This document shows positions 19,368-30,558 of a stretch of 64,000 nucleotides of DNA, one piece after another. The stretch is from Trichopria drosophilae (lineage: Eukaryota > Arthropoda > Insecta > Hymenoptera > Diapriidae), in NCBI GenBank assembly GCA_030407085.1, contig CM059587.1:72777001-72841000 (forward strand), read 5' to 3'. The position numbers and the translations under genes are program-made. Numbering within the stretch: position 1 is the first letter of the stretch; every line of letters starts with the position of its first letter. The notes under the pieces are model-generated. The model made no database searches. It was not told where the DNA came from and saw only the letters and a list, made by a program, of their open reading frames with translations.

Positions 19368-20640
19368 GCGATATAGACGCGTTTTTTTTTTGTGAGTGTG
19401 TATGTGCGTGTGAATGATTAATTACTTCTTTTCCTTTTTCTCTTCTTTTTTTTCGTCCTTTCTTTTCTTTTTTTTTTTAGCGACAACTATATAGCGTATT
19501 TTTAAGTAAAGTCTCGCTAAGCGTTGCGGGCCCGGGCCTTAGAGAACGTGATGCCAGCGTAGCGCTTCTGAAGAGCTACGGGCGATACCAGTGCCCGAGA
19601 GAGTGCCAATCTCTCAATCTGGAAGACGAGCCAGTGGCGAGTCGAAGGGAAGATCCCACCCATCTGAGGAGTTTATCCGACGATGAACGGGTACCATGGG
19701 GTTGAGCTGGCCCACCGCGCATGAGCGGGGCTCAACGACTGGCGTCGGACTCGTGGTGGTAGTGGTGTTATCTAAGTCGGTATGCTAGAACCGCAACCCG
19801 GTGCACGGGTCGCTTGGAGTTGCACCTCCAATCGAGAAATGCGACTGGAACGTTCTCCAACTCGTTGGGGAACGCGAAGGTCAACTCGTCCGAACGGTTC
19901 CATTAACCGGGAGGGGGAGGGTATGGCATTATGCTCAGGTACCTCCCAGAGATCGGTAGCACGATAGAGTGCGTAAAGTAGACAAATTCATAATTGTGTT
20001 GTCTCGTTCTAACCGCGGTCGTGATCGGACGTGCTCCGGAGCTCCTGCGTGAATCGAGTTTTACCAAAGTTCCCGTGAGAATTTTGAAGTGAGTTTTTGA
20101 CAGCAAGTGTGTTTAGTGACCAGCAAAGTGAATCTGCAAAAAAAGTGCGGGAAAAATTTGAAAATTTTTTTGCATTTTTTCGAAAAAATTCGCATCTCCG
20201 AATAAATCTGCAAAAGCAGCTGTGTGCGTCTCCCGTTGGCGCACACAGTGGTGTACTTTATTTAAAAAGTGTCAGAGCAAACCGAAAAGTTATTCCACTT
20301 TTTGTGTTTGCCTGTCACGGTGCGCGGAGGAAAAAACCTCATTTTTTCCTCAAAGACCAACTTTTTCGAGATAGTGACACTACAGTGAGTGCAAAGTGCT
20401 TCGATAGTGACGATAACGCGAAAAAATTTTCGAAAAATTAGTGACAAATGACTTTTTATTGGAAAAAACAATTATTGCGCAATCGGCAATTTTTGACTTT
20501 TTCCAAAAGTGAAAAGTGCATCGGGAAGAGCACAGTGAGAGCAATCTTGCTGTGTTTTTCAAAAATTGTTAAAGTGAATAATAAGTGCAGTGCAGTGAAA
20601 CTTAGAAAATTTCCGAACAAGCGTTGGACTTGGTTTTTTT
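19368..20640 (+). other. Non-coding interval between elements A and C
   Basis: The first roughly 140 bp is T-rich (19380-19510) and probably A's 3' UTR. From 19520 to about 19980 is GC-balanced, non-coding sequence of unknown origin, either further 3' UTR or an old insertion. From about 20085 to 20640 it becomes A/T-rich with many AAAAA and GTGA motifs, resembling a retrotransposon 5' leader, and may be C's 5' UTR. No gene seen. Confidence 0.5.
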
Positions 20641-20655
20641 CCGGGCATCATTTCC

Positions 20656-21525
20656 AGGAACGAATCGGAGTTTGAGGTCGTGCGCGGACGTAAAACGAAA
20701 CTTAAACTCAAGCGTAAAACCGAATCGGAAGCAAGCGGGTCGGAAAAAACGGGTAAATGTCGCGAAGTCGAATTTAAAAAACCGGCGCCCCGCGGATCGG
20801 AACGCAAAAAAGCGGCGCAAAACACCGGTCCGGAAAATAAAAGCGAGCCAGCTAAAAAAACCGCGAGTAAAATCACCGTTAAAAACCGCGAATCTTTCAA
20901 GACTGACGTCAATTTCGCGGAAAAAACCTCGGCCATCGAGACAACCTTCCGGGAAATATGTTACGACGAGAACAATAAGATTTCGAAGCATGTCGCGAAG
21001 AAAATCCTCGAGGAATCCGCCAAGCTCAGAGATATCGTCACGGAACTTGTCGCGAGGAACGATTACTTGGCCGGGAAAGCCAACGGGCTACTACACGCGA
21101 ATGTGCTCGAAGGCGAAACGCGCGGGGAGGCGGTTCCTCCGGTGGCGCGTGCTCGAGGGGGTAGGGTCGAGGCTAATGCCTCCCTGCCCCTGGTACGCGC
21201 GCCGGCGATGTCTTACGCGGGCGTGGCCTCCTTCCCTCCGCTGCCGGTCCTTGCGGGAAAGCCAAGCTACGCCGCTGCGACTTTGCGTCCGTGAGGGGTC
21301 CGTCGTGAGAGCAGCGTGCGCGGCTCGGGGAGAGGGCGCAGGCGCTAAAACCCACGAGGTTAGAATCACCCCCACCACGAGTAGCAAAATTAATAACCAC
21401 GACGAAGCCAGGCGGGCTCTCGTTAGCGCGATAAATCCGGTCGCGGAAAAAAATTACGGTCAAATCGGTGCGTAAAACACGGGATAACGGGCTTATAATC
21501 GAGACGGCAACCGCTGCCGACCTTG
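20656..21525 (+). pseudogene. Element C ORF1 fragment
   Basis: The frame from about 20656 gives the same charged region and SAIETTFREICYDEN block as A's ORF1. It lacks the first roughly 85 residues. A CGA-to-TGA change, CpG decay by comparison with A, stops it at 21292-21294. Two frameshifts follow, at about 21300 and in the A run near 21450. The end, GLIIETATAADL, is fused to ORF2 sequence. Confidence 0.8.
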
Positions 21526-23491
21526 CCATTGGCAGACTGAGAGGGGAGAAGCCACTGAGTACCCTGGCATTCGGGGGTAGCTTCACGAGCGACTGGAGAG
21601 AGACGGCTGAGCTTATGCTCAAATGTCTAACCCCAGACGATGATCCCGCGATAGACACGTGCGAGCAGCGCACGCTTAGAAATACCGACACTTATGTCTC
21701 CAGGGCAACTACCAGCCCGATGAGACTTAAGCGGGTAGAATTGCGCGAATTCAGGCTGGCAGTGGGGAAGCTGCGAAACCGAAAAGCCCCGGGGGCTCGA
21801 TCAAATCGAGGTAGAGGTGCTCAAGAGAGTCATACAGATAATACCTTCGCACTTCTTGCGACTGTATAACGCGTGCTTTAGCGAGAATGCTTTCCCGAAT
21901 GAGTGGAAAATAGCCTCACTTCGCGTAATACCTAAGGGCTCGGATAAACTCCCCACCGACCCGAAGGCGTATCGGCCGATCTGTTTATTGTCCATTCTGG
22001 GCAAGATTCTGGAGAGGCTGATACTCCACCGAGCGTCCCCCGTCCTGATCAAAAGTCCGAGGGTGGCTGCGTGCCAATTCGGGTTTCGTGCCGGAAGGGG
22101 CACAGAAGACGCGATAAACGAGGTGCTCAGAGCCGTTCGAGAGTCTGAAGCAAAATATATTCTAGCAATCGCGTTAGACATCTCCGGGGCGTTCGACAAC
22201 CTTTGGTGGCCGTCCGTGCTCGAAGAACTACGCAATCGGGAGTGTCACCCCGACCTTTATGAAATTCTGTCCAGCCTGTCGGATAGACGGGTGGTGATCG
22301 CAGAAAAACATATCGCGGTTAGCAAACGAGTGGTTAAGGGGTGCCCTCAGGGGTCAGTCCTGGGGCCTAGCCTCTGGAATCTCGTTTTTGACGATCTAGT
22401 CAATAGAGTACAAAACATGGAGGGGTGTATCCCCATTGCGTACGCCGACGACATGCTCGTACTCGTCTCTGGGAACTCCCGGAGGGGAATCGATGGTGCC
22501 GCGACTCGGGTCTCGAACTCAGTGCACTCTTGGTGCCAGAGCAAGAGACTGGAGCTTGCAGCGGCGAAAACGAGCATGGTGCTGCTAAAGGGGAGTCTGG
22601 ACAGACGACCAAGCATCAAGCTTGACGGGAAAACGATAAATTCAGCGGATAACATCAAGTACCTCGGCATAAGACTGTCGAGCGGTCTTAACGTACGCTC
22701 AAATGTTCGTACTTGAGGCTAGCCACAAGTCTCGGGAATATTTCCATAAGATTTCAAACGTTCTGAGGGGTAAGTGGTCGATGCCACACTCATCGCGTAT
22801 TATTTTGTATAAGGGCGTTATGAGGGCCTGCGCAATGTATGGTGCGGCGCTCGTCACGGCACACGCCAGCGCTAAGATCATCAGGGCGCAGAGGATGGTC
22901 ACCCTTGCGGTGTTGCCCTGCTGTACCCACGAGCGCGCTCCAAGTCCTTATCGGGGATATCCCCTGGGACTTGAGGGCACGAACCGAGAGGGTGGTCAGC
23001 CTGCTGGCCAGGAACCTGCCGCCTCACGAGAGTGACTCGGCGCTGGTGCCCACAGAGGAGTGGAGCGACGTCTCTGACCTCAAGCGACTCGCGCAGAGGA
23101 GTGCCATCCTGGCCATCTGGCAGGAGCGATGCCAGACCAGCCAATCCGGGGCGGTAACCCGCTGGTTCATCCCCGAGGTGTCCACCATCTCGGATGTTGA
23201 ATACACCCTGAGCGCGGGTTACCTGCTCACGGGGCATGGGAGCCTGAACTCCTTCCTCTACAAGGTGGGCAATGCTCCGGACACCTCTGTCGTGGTTTGG
23301 AGGAGACTAGCACACATGTGCTGAGCGAGTGCTGGTTGTACGCCGACCTACGGGATCTCCAAGCCATGGGAATCCTGAGGGAGGAGAACGACTGGTACCT
23401 CACGGGCGTGATACGTAGTGAGGAGAGCTACGAGGCGTTCGTGAGGTTCGCCGGTGAGGCGATGGCGCGGAGGTCTGCCCAGGTAAAGTAA
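21526..23491 (+). pseudogene. Element C ORF2 fragment: reverse transcriptase without endonuclease
   Basis: Begins in the linker before the RT (EKPLSTLAFGGSF). An extra G in a G run near 21795 shifts the frame. The RT motifs follow: AYRPICLLSILGK, QFGFRAGRGTEDAI, GCPQGSVLGPSLWN, AYADDMLVLVSGNSRRG. Unlike A, the segment just after YADD is complete. A small insertion near 22708 shifts the frame again. After about 22805 the protein (MRACAMYGAALV, LLTGHGSLNSFLY, STHVLSECW) no longer matches A but resembles B. Further shifts lie near 22930 and 23290. Confidence 0.82.
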
Positions 23492-23494
23492 TCT

Positions 23495-24090
23495 TCTGGG
23501 CAGCCTCCTTAGGCAGAGGGGACTGTCTTGGGGGGTGATTCCATGATCACCTCTTAAACCAATCTCCGGGGAGTGACGTCCTCGCCTTCCCTATAGTTCG
23601 GTTGGTCGGAACACCGGTGGGATGCCTGTACCCATACCGGCCCCCAAACCCAGGGTATGGGTACCGCGGGGGGTGGCCAAGCCCGGGATCTTGCTCCTGC
23701 CACCCACTAGGATGGACTCGCGGGGGCAGTGGGTTCGCTAGAAAGTTTTCTCCCGACCATAGGAGACAGAATAACAAGGGCGACGAGCCCTTCCCTGTTA
23801 ATCATAGATTAAAAAATTATAGACCGATTAAGTTGAAATTTTTCAGAAAACTTCAATCCTACGTGAACAAGTTTGTCACTGGAAGTTTTCTCAAACGTAA
23901 ACTTTGCAACACACTTTTCCCGTCAAAAATACAAACTAAGATTTCTCGCAACCTTAAGTTTGTTATTGAATAAAAATAACAAATTGTTATTTTTAATTAC
24001 GGACAAAAGCTCGTAGTCTTCATACATAAATCACGAGTTTACTGTGCAAATTTCAATCATTTGGTCGATATTTGACCGAGATACGACGAT
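23495..24090 (+). other. Element C 3' UTR and AT-rich flank
   Basis: The first roughly 300 bp is GC-rich and shares short blocks with element B's 3' UTR. From about 23790 it is anonymous AT-rich DNA. No gene. Confidence 0.55.
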
Positions 24091-24091
24091 A

Positions 24092-24980
24092 TACAGGGTC
24101 ATCGAAAAGTATTGGACCCCCGTAATATCTTCAGTTAGAATGCACTTAGAAGAAAATGTCCAATAGCAAAGTTGTATGGTTTCAAGCGGGGAGTAAGATG
24201 ATGACCTTGACTTTGACCTTGACCATGTCCTTCAAGGTCATTTCAAGGTCAATCTTATGTTTTTAAATAGAACCCCCTACATTTTATTGCATATTCTTAT
24301 AGCTTATCTCAAGAGCTTTCCAAAACACTATAATAAAATATTTTTTTATTAAGTACTTTTTGAGTTATAAAGGTTTGAAGTTAACAATTTGTTAAGTGGT
24401 GTGCGAGTCCAACCAGTTAAGGCAAGAGTGGTGTGCGAGTCCGACCAGTTAAGGGAAGAGTGGTGTGCGAGTCCTACCAGTTAAGGCAAGAGTGGTGTGC
24501 GAGTGCGACCAGTTAAGGGAAGAGTGGTGTGCGAGTCCGACCAGTTAAGGCAAGAGTGGTGTGCGAGTGCGACCAGTTAAGGGAAGAGTGGTGTGCGAGT
24601 CCGACCAGTTAAGGCAAGAGTGGTGTGCGAGTCCGCCCGTATAAATAATATTTTACAAGATATTCTACATTTTGTGTCAAAAAATTGTTAACTTCAAACC
24701 TTTATAACTCAAAAAGTACTTAATAAAAAAATATTTTATTATAGTGTTTTGGAAAGCTCTCGAGATGAGCTATAAGAATATGCAATAAAATGTAGGGGGT
24801 TCTATTTAAAAAAATAAGATTGATCTTGAAATGACCTTGAAGGACATGGTCAAGGTCAAAGTCAAGGTCATCATCTTACTCCCCGCTTGAAACCATACAA
24901 CTTTGCTATTGGACATTTTCTTCTAAGTGCATTCTAACTGAAGATATTACGGGGGTCCAATACTTTTCGATGACCCTGTA
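24092..24980. mobile_element. Palindromic TA-flanked MITE, 885 bp, with 32-bp minisatellite core
   Basis: The element 24094-24978 starts CAGGGTCATCGAAAAGTAT and ends with its inverse, flanked by TA on each side. This is the Tc1/mariner-type signature. The arms are about 300 bp and nearly perfect inverted repeats. They contain overlapping AAGGTCA-type repeats (TGACCTTGACTTTGACCTTG). A second copy lies at 46183-46929. No transposase. Confidence 0.92.
24396..24646. repeat. 32-bp minisatellite, eight units
   Basis: GTGGTGTGCGAGTCC units start every 32 bp from 24396 to 24620. Units alternate GGCAAG and GGGAAG endings, giving a 64-bp higher-order period. The related MITE at 46.5 kb has only about three units, so the core expands or contracts between copies. 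Confidence 0.93.
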
Positions 24981-25235
24981 TGTTGAAAATTGTATTGATT
25001 TCAAAACTATGAAATTTAAGACTTTTTATTTTTTATCTTTAAAAATACAAATTGTTGGGGAAAATGTTATGTTATATACAAAAAATGTTCAGTTTGGCGA
25101 GCTCTATAAAGTCATATTTTTTATATTTTATTCTGACACATTCATTTTTTTTCTTCGCCGGACAATACTTTTCCAGCAGTTCGAGCGCGAGACCGATTAT
25201 AGAATCGCGTGCCACAAATACCCTCACAGAATATT

Positions 25236-25294
25236 AATATTACTGGAAGGTTACAATAACCTTAAATGTGTAAGGTTGTAACATTACACGGAGA
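25236..25294 (+). repeat. AACCTTA-rich repeat, interrupted copy
   Basis: GGTTACAATAACCTTAAA...AAGGTTGTAACATTA recurs at 26717-26760. The copy appears to continue at 26547-26690, after the foldback element. Confidence 0.65.
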
Positions 25295-26546
25295 TTAACC
25301 CATTAACGCCCAAATGCATAGACAATTTACACCATCTTCAACGCTTATTTCCAATACGAAATAAATTTCGAACAAAGTCAAACTTACCAGATTCTACCAT
25401 TTTCGGGGTCGCTCTTTCTAGTCTTGAAGAGAAAATTGTATAAAATTCAAAAGTTATCTATGATTTTAACATTTATAATAAAATTTCAGGGTGAATTTCT
25501 CACAAATATCAAATTTTCGATGCAATATCGTGCTTTGAATAAGTTAAAATAAATTAGAAACGTGCACTCGATAGTTGTACTTAAAAACTACACTGGTATA
25601 TATTTTAAATTTTGCGATGTTAAATCCAAAATGGCCACCGCAGCAACGAATTTCTATTTAAAATTCAACCATTTTTTTCTTCGAAACCATACACTTGAGA
25701 GAAAAATTTCTAAGGACAATTTTGTTTTAGAATGAGTCTATGAATACTCTCGAATTTTCTCGAAATGTATTGTTACAATTTTTAATTTTTCGAAAATTCG
25801 AAAATCCTAAATTTTGCGAAATATTACTTGAAAAATCTAAAAAAAATTTATGGCAGTCTTCAACCAATTCTAAGATATTTTTGTTCTGTGCAAATTTTCT
25901 CTAAATTGTATACTTTTCCAGCAAAGAAAATTACTAAACTTTTCTAGATAACTAGATCAATAATTTATTTTCTTGAAAACTATAGTTTTTAGAGAAAATT
26001 TCCACAGAACAAAAATGTCTTAGAATTGGTTGAGGAATGCCCTAAAATTTTTATTAGATTTTTCAACTGACATTTTACAAAATTTAGGTTTTTCGAATTT
26101 AAAAAATTTTAAATTGTAACAATGCATTTCAAAAAAATTTGAGGGTGTTCTTTGACTCACTCTAAAACAAAACTTTCCTCAGAAATTGTTTGCTAAATTG
26201 TATGGTTTTGAAGAAAAAATTGTTCAATTTTAGATAGAAATTGGTTGTTGCGGTGGCCATTTTGGATTTAATATATAAATCAGTGCAGTTTCTACTTTAA
26301 TATATAAACGAGTGCACGCTTCTAATATATTTTAGCTCTTTCAAAGTACGACATTGTATTGAAAACTCGATATTTGTAAGAAATGCGCCCTGAAAAAGAC
26401 TTGTATTTGTTACAATTTTCTCCTCGCCACTCGAAAGAGCGACCCCGAAAATGGTAGAATGTGGTAAGTTTGATTTTTTTCGAAATGTATTTCATACTGG
26501 AAATAAGCGTATAAATTTTCTGTGCAGTTGGGCGTTAATGGGTTAA
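25295..26546. mobile_element. TTAA-flanked foldback element, 1244 bp
   Basis: TTAA at 25295-25298 and 26543-26546 flank CCCATTAACGCCCAA...TTGGGCGTTAATGGG. CCC/GGG ends with TTAA duplications match piggyBac-type MITEs. Almost the whole element is an inverted repeat of about 600-bp arms: CATTTTCGGGGTCGCTCTTT, the CAAAATGGCCACCGC box and the ATAGTTTTTAGAGAAAATTT block all recur inverted. It interrupts an older AACCTTA-rich repeat, which continues on both sides. Confidence 0.9.
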
Positions 26547-26691
26547 GAAACCTTCATAGAACTTTATTTTAACCTTATATTAACATGTGAATCATCGACC
26601 AAACTTATTACATGGAGGTTACACTGTAATGTTGCATTAATATTAAATAATGTCCCTGTAATATTATAACATAGGATTAACTTTTAAAATT

Positions 26692-27847
26692 CCCTAATAG
26701 CACATGAACCTTACAACAAGGTTACAATAACCTTAAATTGCGAGGTTGTAACATTAGCTGGAGCTTAGAAAATCTTTAAATAACCTTACGTTACATAACA
26801 TGATAATAATCGTCCCAATTCCTCCCAGGGACATTATAGGATAAGGTTAATTTAAGGTTTTTTGACATTAGTACAACATCGAACGTTAATTTAACCTTAT
26901 AAAAGCGATGCAGCCTGGTCAGTCGACAGGGGTATAAATCTACGCTGATAAATGTAAATTAAGATGATTGAATAGATTTTTCAAAATTTGGATTCTGTAC
27001 TAGAAATTCTAGTTACTTTCTGCACCTTCTTAAAAAACACCAAAGTTATTAATCGAGTATGAACGGAGGATTTTTTAGAATAAGTAAAAATCGTCTATTA
27101 TGCAAAATTTTCCATCAATTTTGAATTAATTACGTTATCTTTTTTTAAGAGATCAAAAATTAATTCTACAAATAAAAGTATTAATTTCTAATTCGACGAG
27201 AAAACGACGCATTAGTTCTTAATCGGAGGGAAAGTTCCCCCCAAAAAAAAAACGTTGTGGTGAGATCGGCCTCCAGCCGAAGTCGGTTTCGCTTCGCTGT
27301 CCACACTTCAAGGAACGCCGGCGCTACTTCGTTCGCGGTTCGGCGACACGCTCCTAGCGGCTGCAGCCGGAACTCAAGTGATGGGTTTCCTCGGGGATTC
27401 GACTTTACCGCTGAGTCAACTGGAATCCCCTTAAATTAATATTTATATATAGTTTTGATTTATATTACTTATTATATTTGTTTTATATTATTTATTATAT
27501 TATAAAGATACTTTCAAAAGTCGAAAACTAATTTCTAAATGTCAATTTATTGAAAAACACCTTTTGTGTTATTTCAATTTTATCCCTATTTGAGTAGTAT
27601 CTTTTTTATACCCTCTATCATGAATGATTGGTAATAGCATTAAATTAAACTTAATAGTAGATTGTGTGGACATTTCAGTAATGTTATAGAATAACCTTTA
27701 TTGTAAAGTTAGTGGTACATTATTTTAACATTACACATTAAGGTACATTTCTGGAAACCTTTTCTTAACGTTATGACAATGTTTCGTTTTAAGCTTTAAC
27801 GTTGTAACCTTCCGTTAACATTAACTCAAGGTTCTGTGCTATTAGGG
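26692..27847. mobile_element. TIR element CCCTAATAGCAC...GTGCTATTAGGG
   Basis: CCCTAATAGCACATGAACCTT at the left end is mirrored by AAGGTTCTGTGCTATTAGGG at 27828-27847. The interior is AT-rich with repeated AACCTT/AAGGTT motifs and no transposase. The duplication at its flanks is not clear. Its right end cuts into the reading frame at 27850-28380, so it inserted into an older mobile gene. Confidence 0.75.
27250..27440. other. GC-rich island inside the AT-rich TIR element
   Basis: About 190 bp of sharply higher GC than its surroundings, with a 60-codon open frame that I do not regard as a gene. On the minus strand it reads GACTCAGCGGTAAAGTCGAATCCCC, which recalls pol III A- and B-box sequence but with the wrong spacing. 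It may be a fragment of a tRNA-derived repeat or a small captured piece. Confidence 0.35.
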
Positions 27848-27849
27848 TA

Positions 27850-28381
27850 ATATTATTAATGATTTGTTGGCCAATATCTTCAAAAGTTTTCATTGATTTT
27901 ACATTGAGTCCCTGTATGTTTGCCATTGAATCTACAATGTATATACGATTTTCTGTCCATATTTGTTCTTTAATCACGTCTTTTTCAACAAATTTTTCTA
28001 TACCATGTAGAAGATCAGCTTTTGTAGTGAACCGTCTTGAACCATCTTCTTTAAATAAAGCAGGCGGTGTTTCAGTGACCGGTACGCGTAGTAAAACGGC
28101 AAGGTTAACATCGGATCGGACTTCAGTAAGTGCCTTTTGATACACTAATTCCGACGATATGTTTTCTTTTTTACGTTCACCTCCTGTGTTAGCTGATAAT
28201 TTTTCCATATTTGCAAAGTTTGCAACCTTGATTTTTTCAGAGGCTCATAAAAATTAACTTCCTTTTCGCTAGTTTTTTCCAACCTATTATCTAAAAATTC
28301 GTTCATCATTACATATCCAATATCCAACGCAGTTCCAAATGACGGACCCAATATGGAGGACAAAAATGTTAAGAATTCCAA
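27850..28381 (-). pseudogene. Broken reading frame of unrecognised mobile-type gene
   Basis: Two overlapping minus frames join with one frameshift near 28210. Coding character is good in ALTEVRSDVNLAVLLRVPV, TTKADLLHGIEKFV and NRIYIVDSMANIQGL. The pattern 'D-x-M-A-x-I-Q...TFEDIG' recalls uncharacterised arthropod and cnidarian proteins tied to mobile DNA, but I cannot name the family. The N-terminus lies in a 122-bp tandem repeat unit, and the C-terminus is cut by the TIR element ending at 27847. Confidence 0.45.
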
Positions 28382-28625
28382 CTAAGGCCATGAAAATGGC
28401 TACCCATAAGTTGTCGGGTGCGCTGAACACGAATCTGATGTTTGTTTCCAAAAATTGAAAATCGCGGACCCAATATGGCGGACAACAATTTTAAGAACTG
28501 GAGCTAAGGCCATGAAAATGGCTCCATGTAGGTTTTCGGGCGCGCTGAACACGAATCCGACGTTCATTTTTAATAATTCAAAATGAAGCATCCAATATGG
28601 CCGACCAAAATTTTGAAAAATTCTA
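28344..28625. repeat. 122-bp tandem repeat, about 2.4 units
   Basis: GGACCCAATATGG begins at 28344 and 28466, with a degenerate third start near 28587. Each unit carries ATGAAAATGGCT and GCGCTGAACACGAAT. The tandem repeat overlaps the 5' end of the minus-strand frame described above. Confidence 0.85.
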
Positions 28626-28639
28626 TTGTATGAAATTAT

Positions 28640-29140
28640 GTGCACGGTTTTAATAATAGTTGAAACTTGAAGTAACTAACCCGAAATAACGAGGTGAATA
28701 AAACTTTACACTCAAAATTTCTAACCCGAAATAACGCAGATAACGTCAGTCTCTGAAATCGTACTATACTAGTACTACATTATGATACTACTATCAAAGT
28801 GTTTTTCTCTGAGAAGGTAACCTTTTAAACGATTAATCGTTTTCTAAAAGGGTCTCAGGCGAGCGTGAGGTTCAAACGCAGGAAACTCAGGTTCAAAAAT
28901 AAAACTTTTTCACACATGTTTTTTACAATATTTTATATAACGGATGTGAAAAAACCGCGCATATTATCGATTTATCTCACTACTTTAATAGCACATTTAT
29001 ACTTTGGATTTAAATATCATCGTACTTAGGAATATCGCGTAACTCCTACTTAAACATTGATGTAATTCTTTATTACACTTTATTAAATTTTATGTTATTT
29101 AAGGGGTCCGGGTACAAAATTAGCTATATGAAGCAGGCGT
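28640..29140. other. AT-rich DNA, nothing recognised
   Basis: No open frame, repeat or structured signal beyond short duplicated phrases (CTAACCCGAAATAACG twice near 28675-28735). Confidence 0.6.
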
Positions 29141-29149
29141 TCAAAAAAT

Positions 29150-29690
29150 CCCAAAAAATTATTTCTTTAGTCATTTTTGACGAGCAATTCAATGGTGATA
29201 TAATAAAAATTGTAAAAAATTTTTTTGACCCAAAAAAAAATTTTGTTTTCGAAAGAAATGACATTTTTTAAAATCCATGCCTAATTATTTAGAAAATATG
29301 TTTTTTTGTTCATCACATTTTTTTTTTATTTTTAAATCAATTTAGCGAATTTTAATAGCCTTTTTCCGAAAACAAATTTCTTTTTTGTGCTAAAATTTAT
29401 GGGCCAAAAAAATTATTTCTTTAGTAACTTTGGATGTGGAATTCAGTGGTGCTTGAATGAAATATGTAAAAAATTTTTTTGACACAAAAAATATTTGTGC
29501 ATCAGAAAAATTTTTTTTTTTCAATAAAAGTGGAATTTTTGAAAATACATACGTAGTTATTTAGAAAATACGTTTTTATTCTTACTTAAAAATCCTTGGA
29601 ATTTTTAAATTAATTTAGAAAAATGTAATAGCATTTTTTTTAACAAACAATGTTTTTGTTCTCTATAAAATTTATGGGTTAAATAATTGG
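29150..29690. repeat. Imperfect ~257-bp duplication
   Basis: AAATTATTTCTTTAGT...TTGAC..CAAAAA begins near 29155 and again near 29412. Both copies share ATTTAGAAAATA and a closing AAATTTATGGG. A/T homopolymers make the edges vague. Confidence 0.6.
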
Positions 29691-29789
29691 TTTACACTGT
29701 TTATTCTAGCACTACTGAATTCCTCATAAAAAATGACTAAAGAAATAATGTTTTCAAAGTTTTTAAAGGTGTATTTCATAGAGCTGATT

Positions 29790-30018
29790 CAGTTCCCAAA
29801 AATCCAATAATTCATGGAGGCGGCGAGGAATAATTTAAAACACATCACCAGGATTATTGACGACGGCTCTCCGTTCGTCCTACGAAAGACAAGGCTGCTG
29901 GTCCTCGACACCCATCCAAGGTTCACCAGGTGACAGCAGCCTAATTCATAATCACCAGACGGATGGAGGACCCAAACAAGAGGAACGACGCCATGAAGAA
30001 AGAAAACGAAAAACGTAA
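29790..30018 (+). other. Short GC-balanced patch with possible small exon
   Basis: This 230-bp patch is richer in GC than its surroundings. It has a short frame MEAARNNLKHITRIIDDG (29815 to about 29943). A second ATG at about 29961 reads MEDPNKRNDAMKKENEK up to a possible donor AAAAC|GTAAGC. The two are in different frames. It may be part of a decayed repeat. Too short to call a gene. Confidence 0.25.
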
Positions 30019-30558
30019 GCCTCTTTCTTTCCGTTCCGTGTAACAATAATAATGAATGTGTCCATTTAACTTATTATATACGTTAACTTATTTATATTTA
30101 TTGATTTATGAGTATGTATCTGTATGAATGTATGTATTGAATGTGTGTCCGCGTTAAACTAATTTATTTTACCGCGTTAACTTATTCCGTCGTTGACGAC
30201 ATGATAATTTTATATACTGACTCACACAACTTACCAACGACTCGACCACATGTTTTATAATTATGACTCTTATTTTATTTATATTTGCAATTGACTACGA
30301 GTATGTTTGGTATGTGTGTGATCTATTGATTTTAATGACGACTTCAATTATGTGTGGAATTCAAAGTTTCAATATATTTTAATTAAATGACTAAAGATAA
30401 CAATGACTTTTCATTTCAGCACCTAACGATTCCAATCTATGATTTATTTATTTATTTATAATGATTGACTATAATTTGACATATATTTATTTTTATGTTT
30501 GGACGATTCGGAAAGGTTTTAATATATAGACTCCGATTTGTTACAACCCTCCCCTTAA

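Larger units (their letters stand above)
2271..19510 (+). mobile_element. R1-clade non-LTR retrotransposon A, split by two later insertions
   Basis: One element in three pieces: 2271-3619, 8540-11572 and 19011 to about 19510. The 5' edge is taken where the satellite unit breaks off near 2270; the 3' edge is uncertain and lies in a T-rich tract or beyond. Removing the TTAA transposon plus one TTAA, and element B plus one 14-bp duplication, restores reading-frame register at both joints. ORF1 is gag-like with zinc knuckles. ORF2 has endonuclease, reverse transcriptase and a C-terminal zinc motif, which is the R1/TRAS/Waldo type of organisation. Several frameshifts and deletions make it dead. 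Confidence 0.85.
20640..23800 (+). mobile_element. R1-clade retrotransposon C, internally deleted and chimeric
   Basis: Matches A at very high nucleotide similarity from about 20660 to 22805. It then switches to a C-terminus and 3' UTR that resemble B's lineage. It lacks the ORF1 zinc knuckles and the whole endonuclease: sequence equal to A at about 3609 joins directly to sequence equal to A at about 9950. Multiple frameshifts and stops are present. The 3' boundary near 23.8 kb is not sharp. Confidence 0.82.

Noticed and set aside
24396..24646. CRISPR-like array
   Set aside because: The 32-bp units are contiguous with no unique spacers, and the context is eukaryotic. It is a minisatellite.
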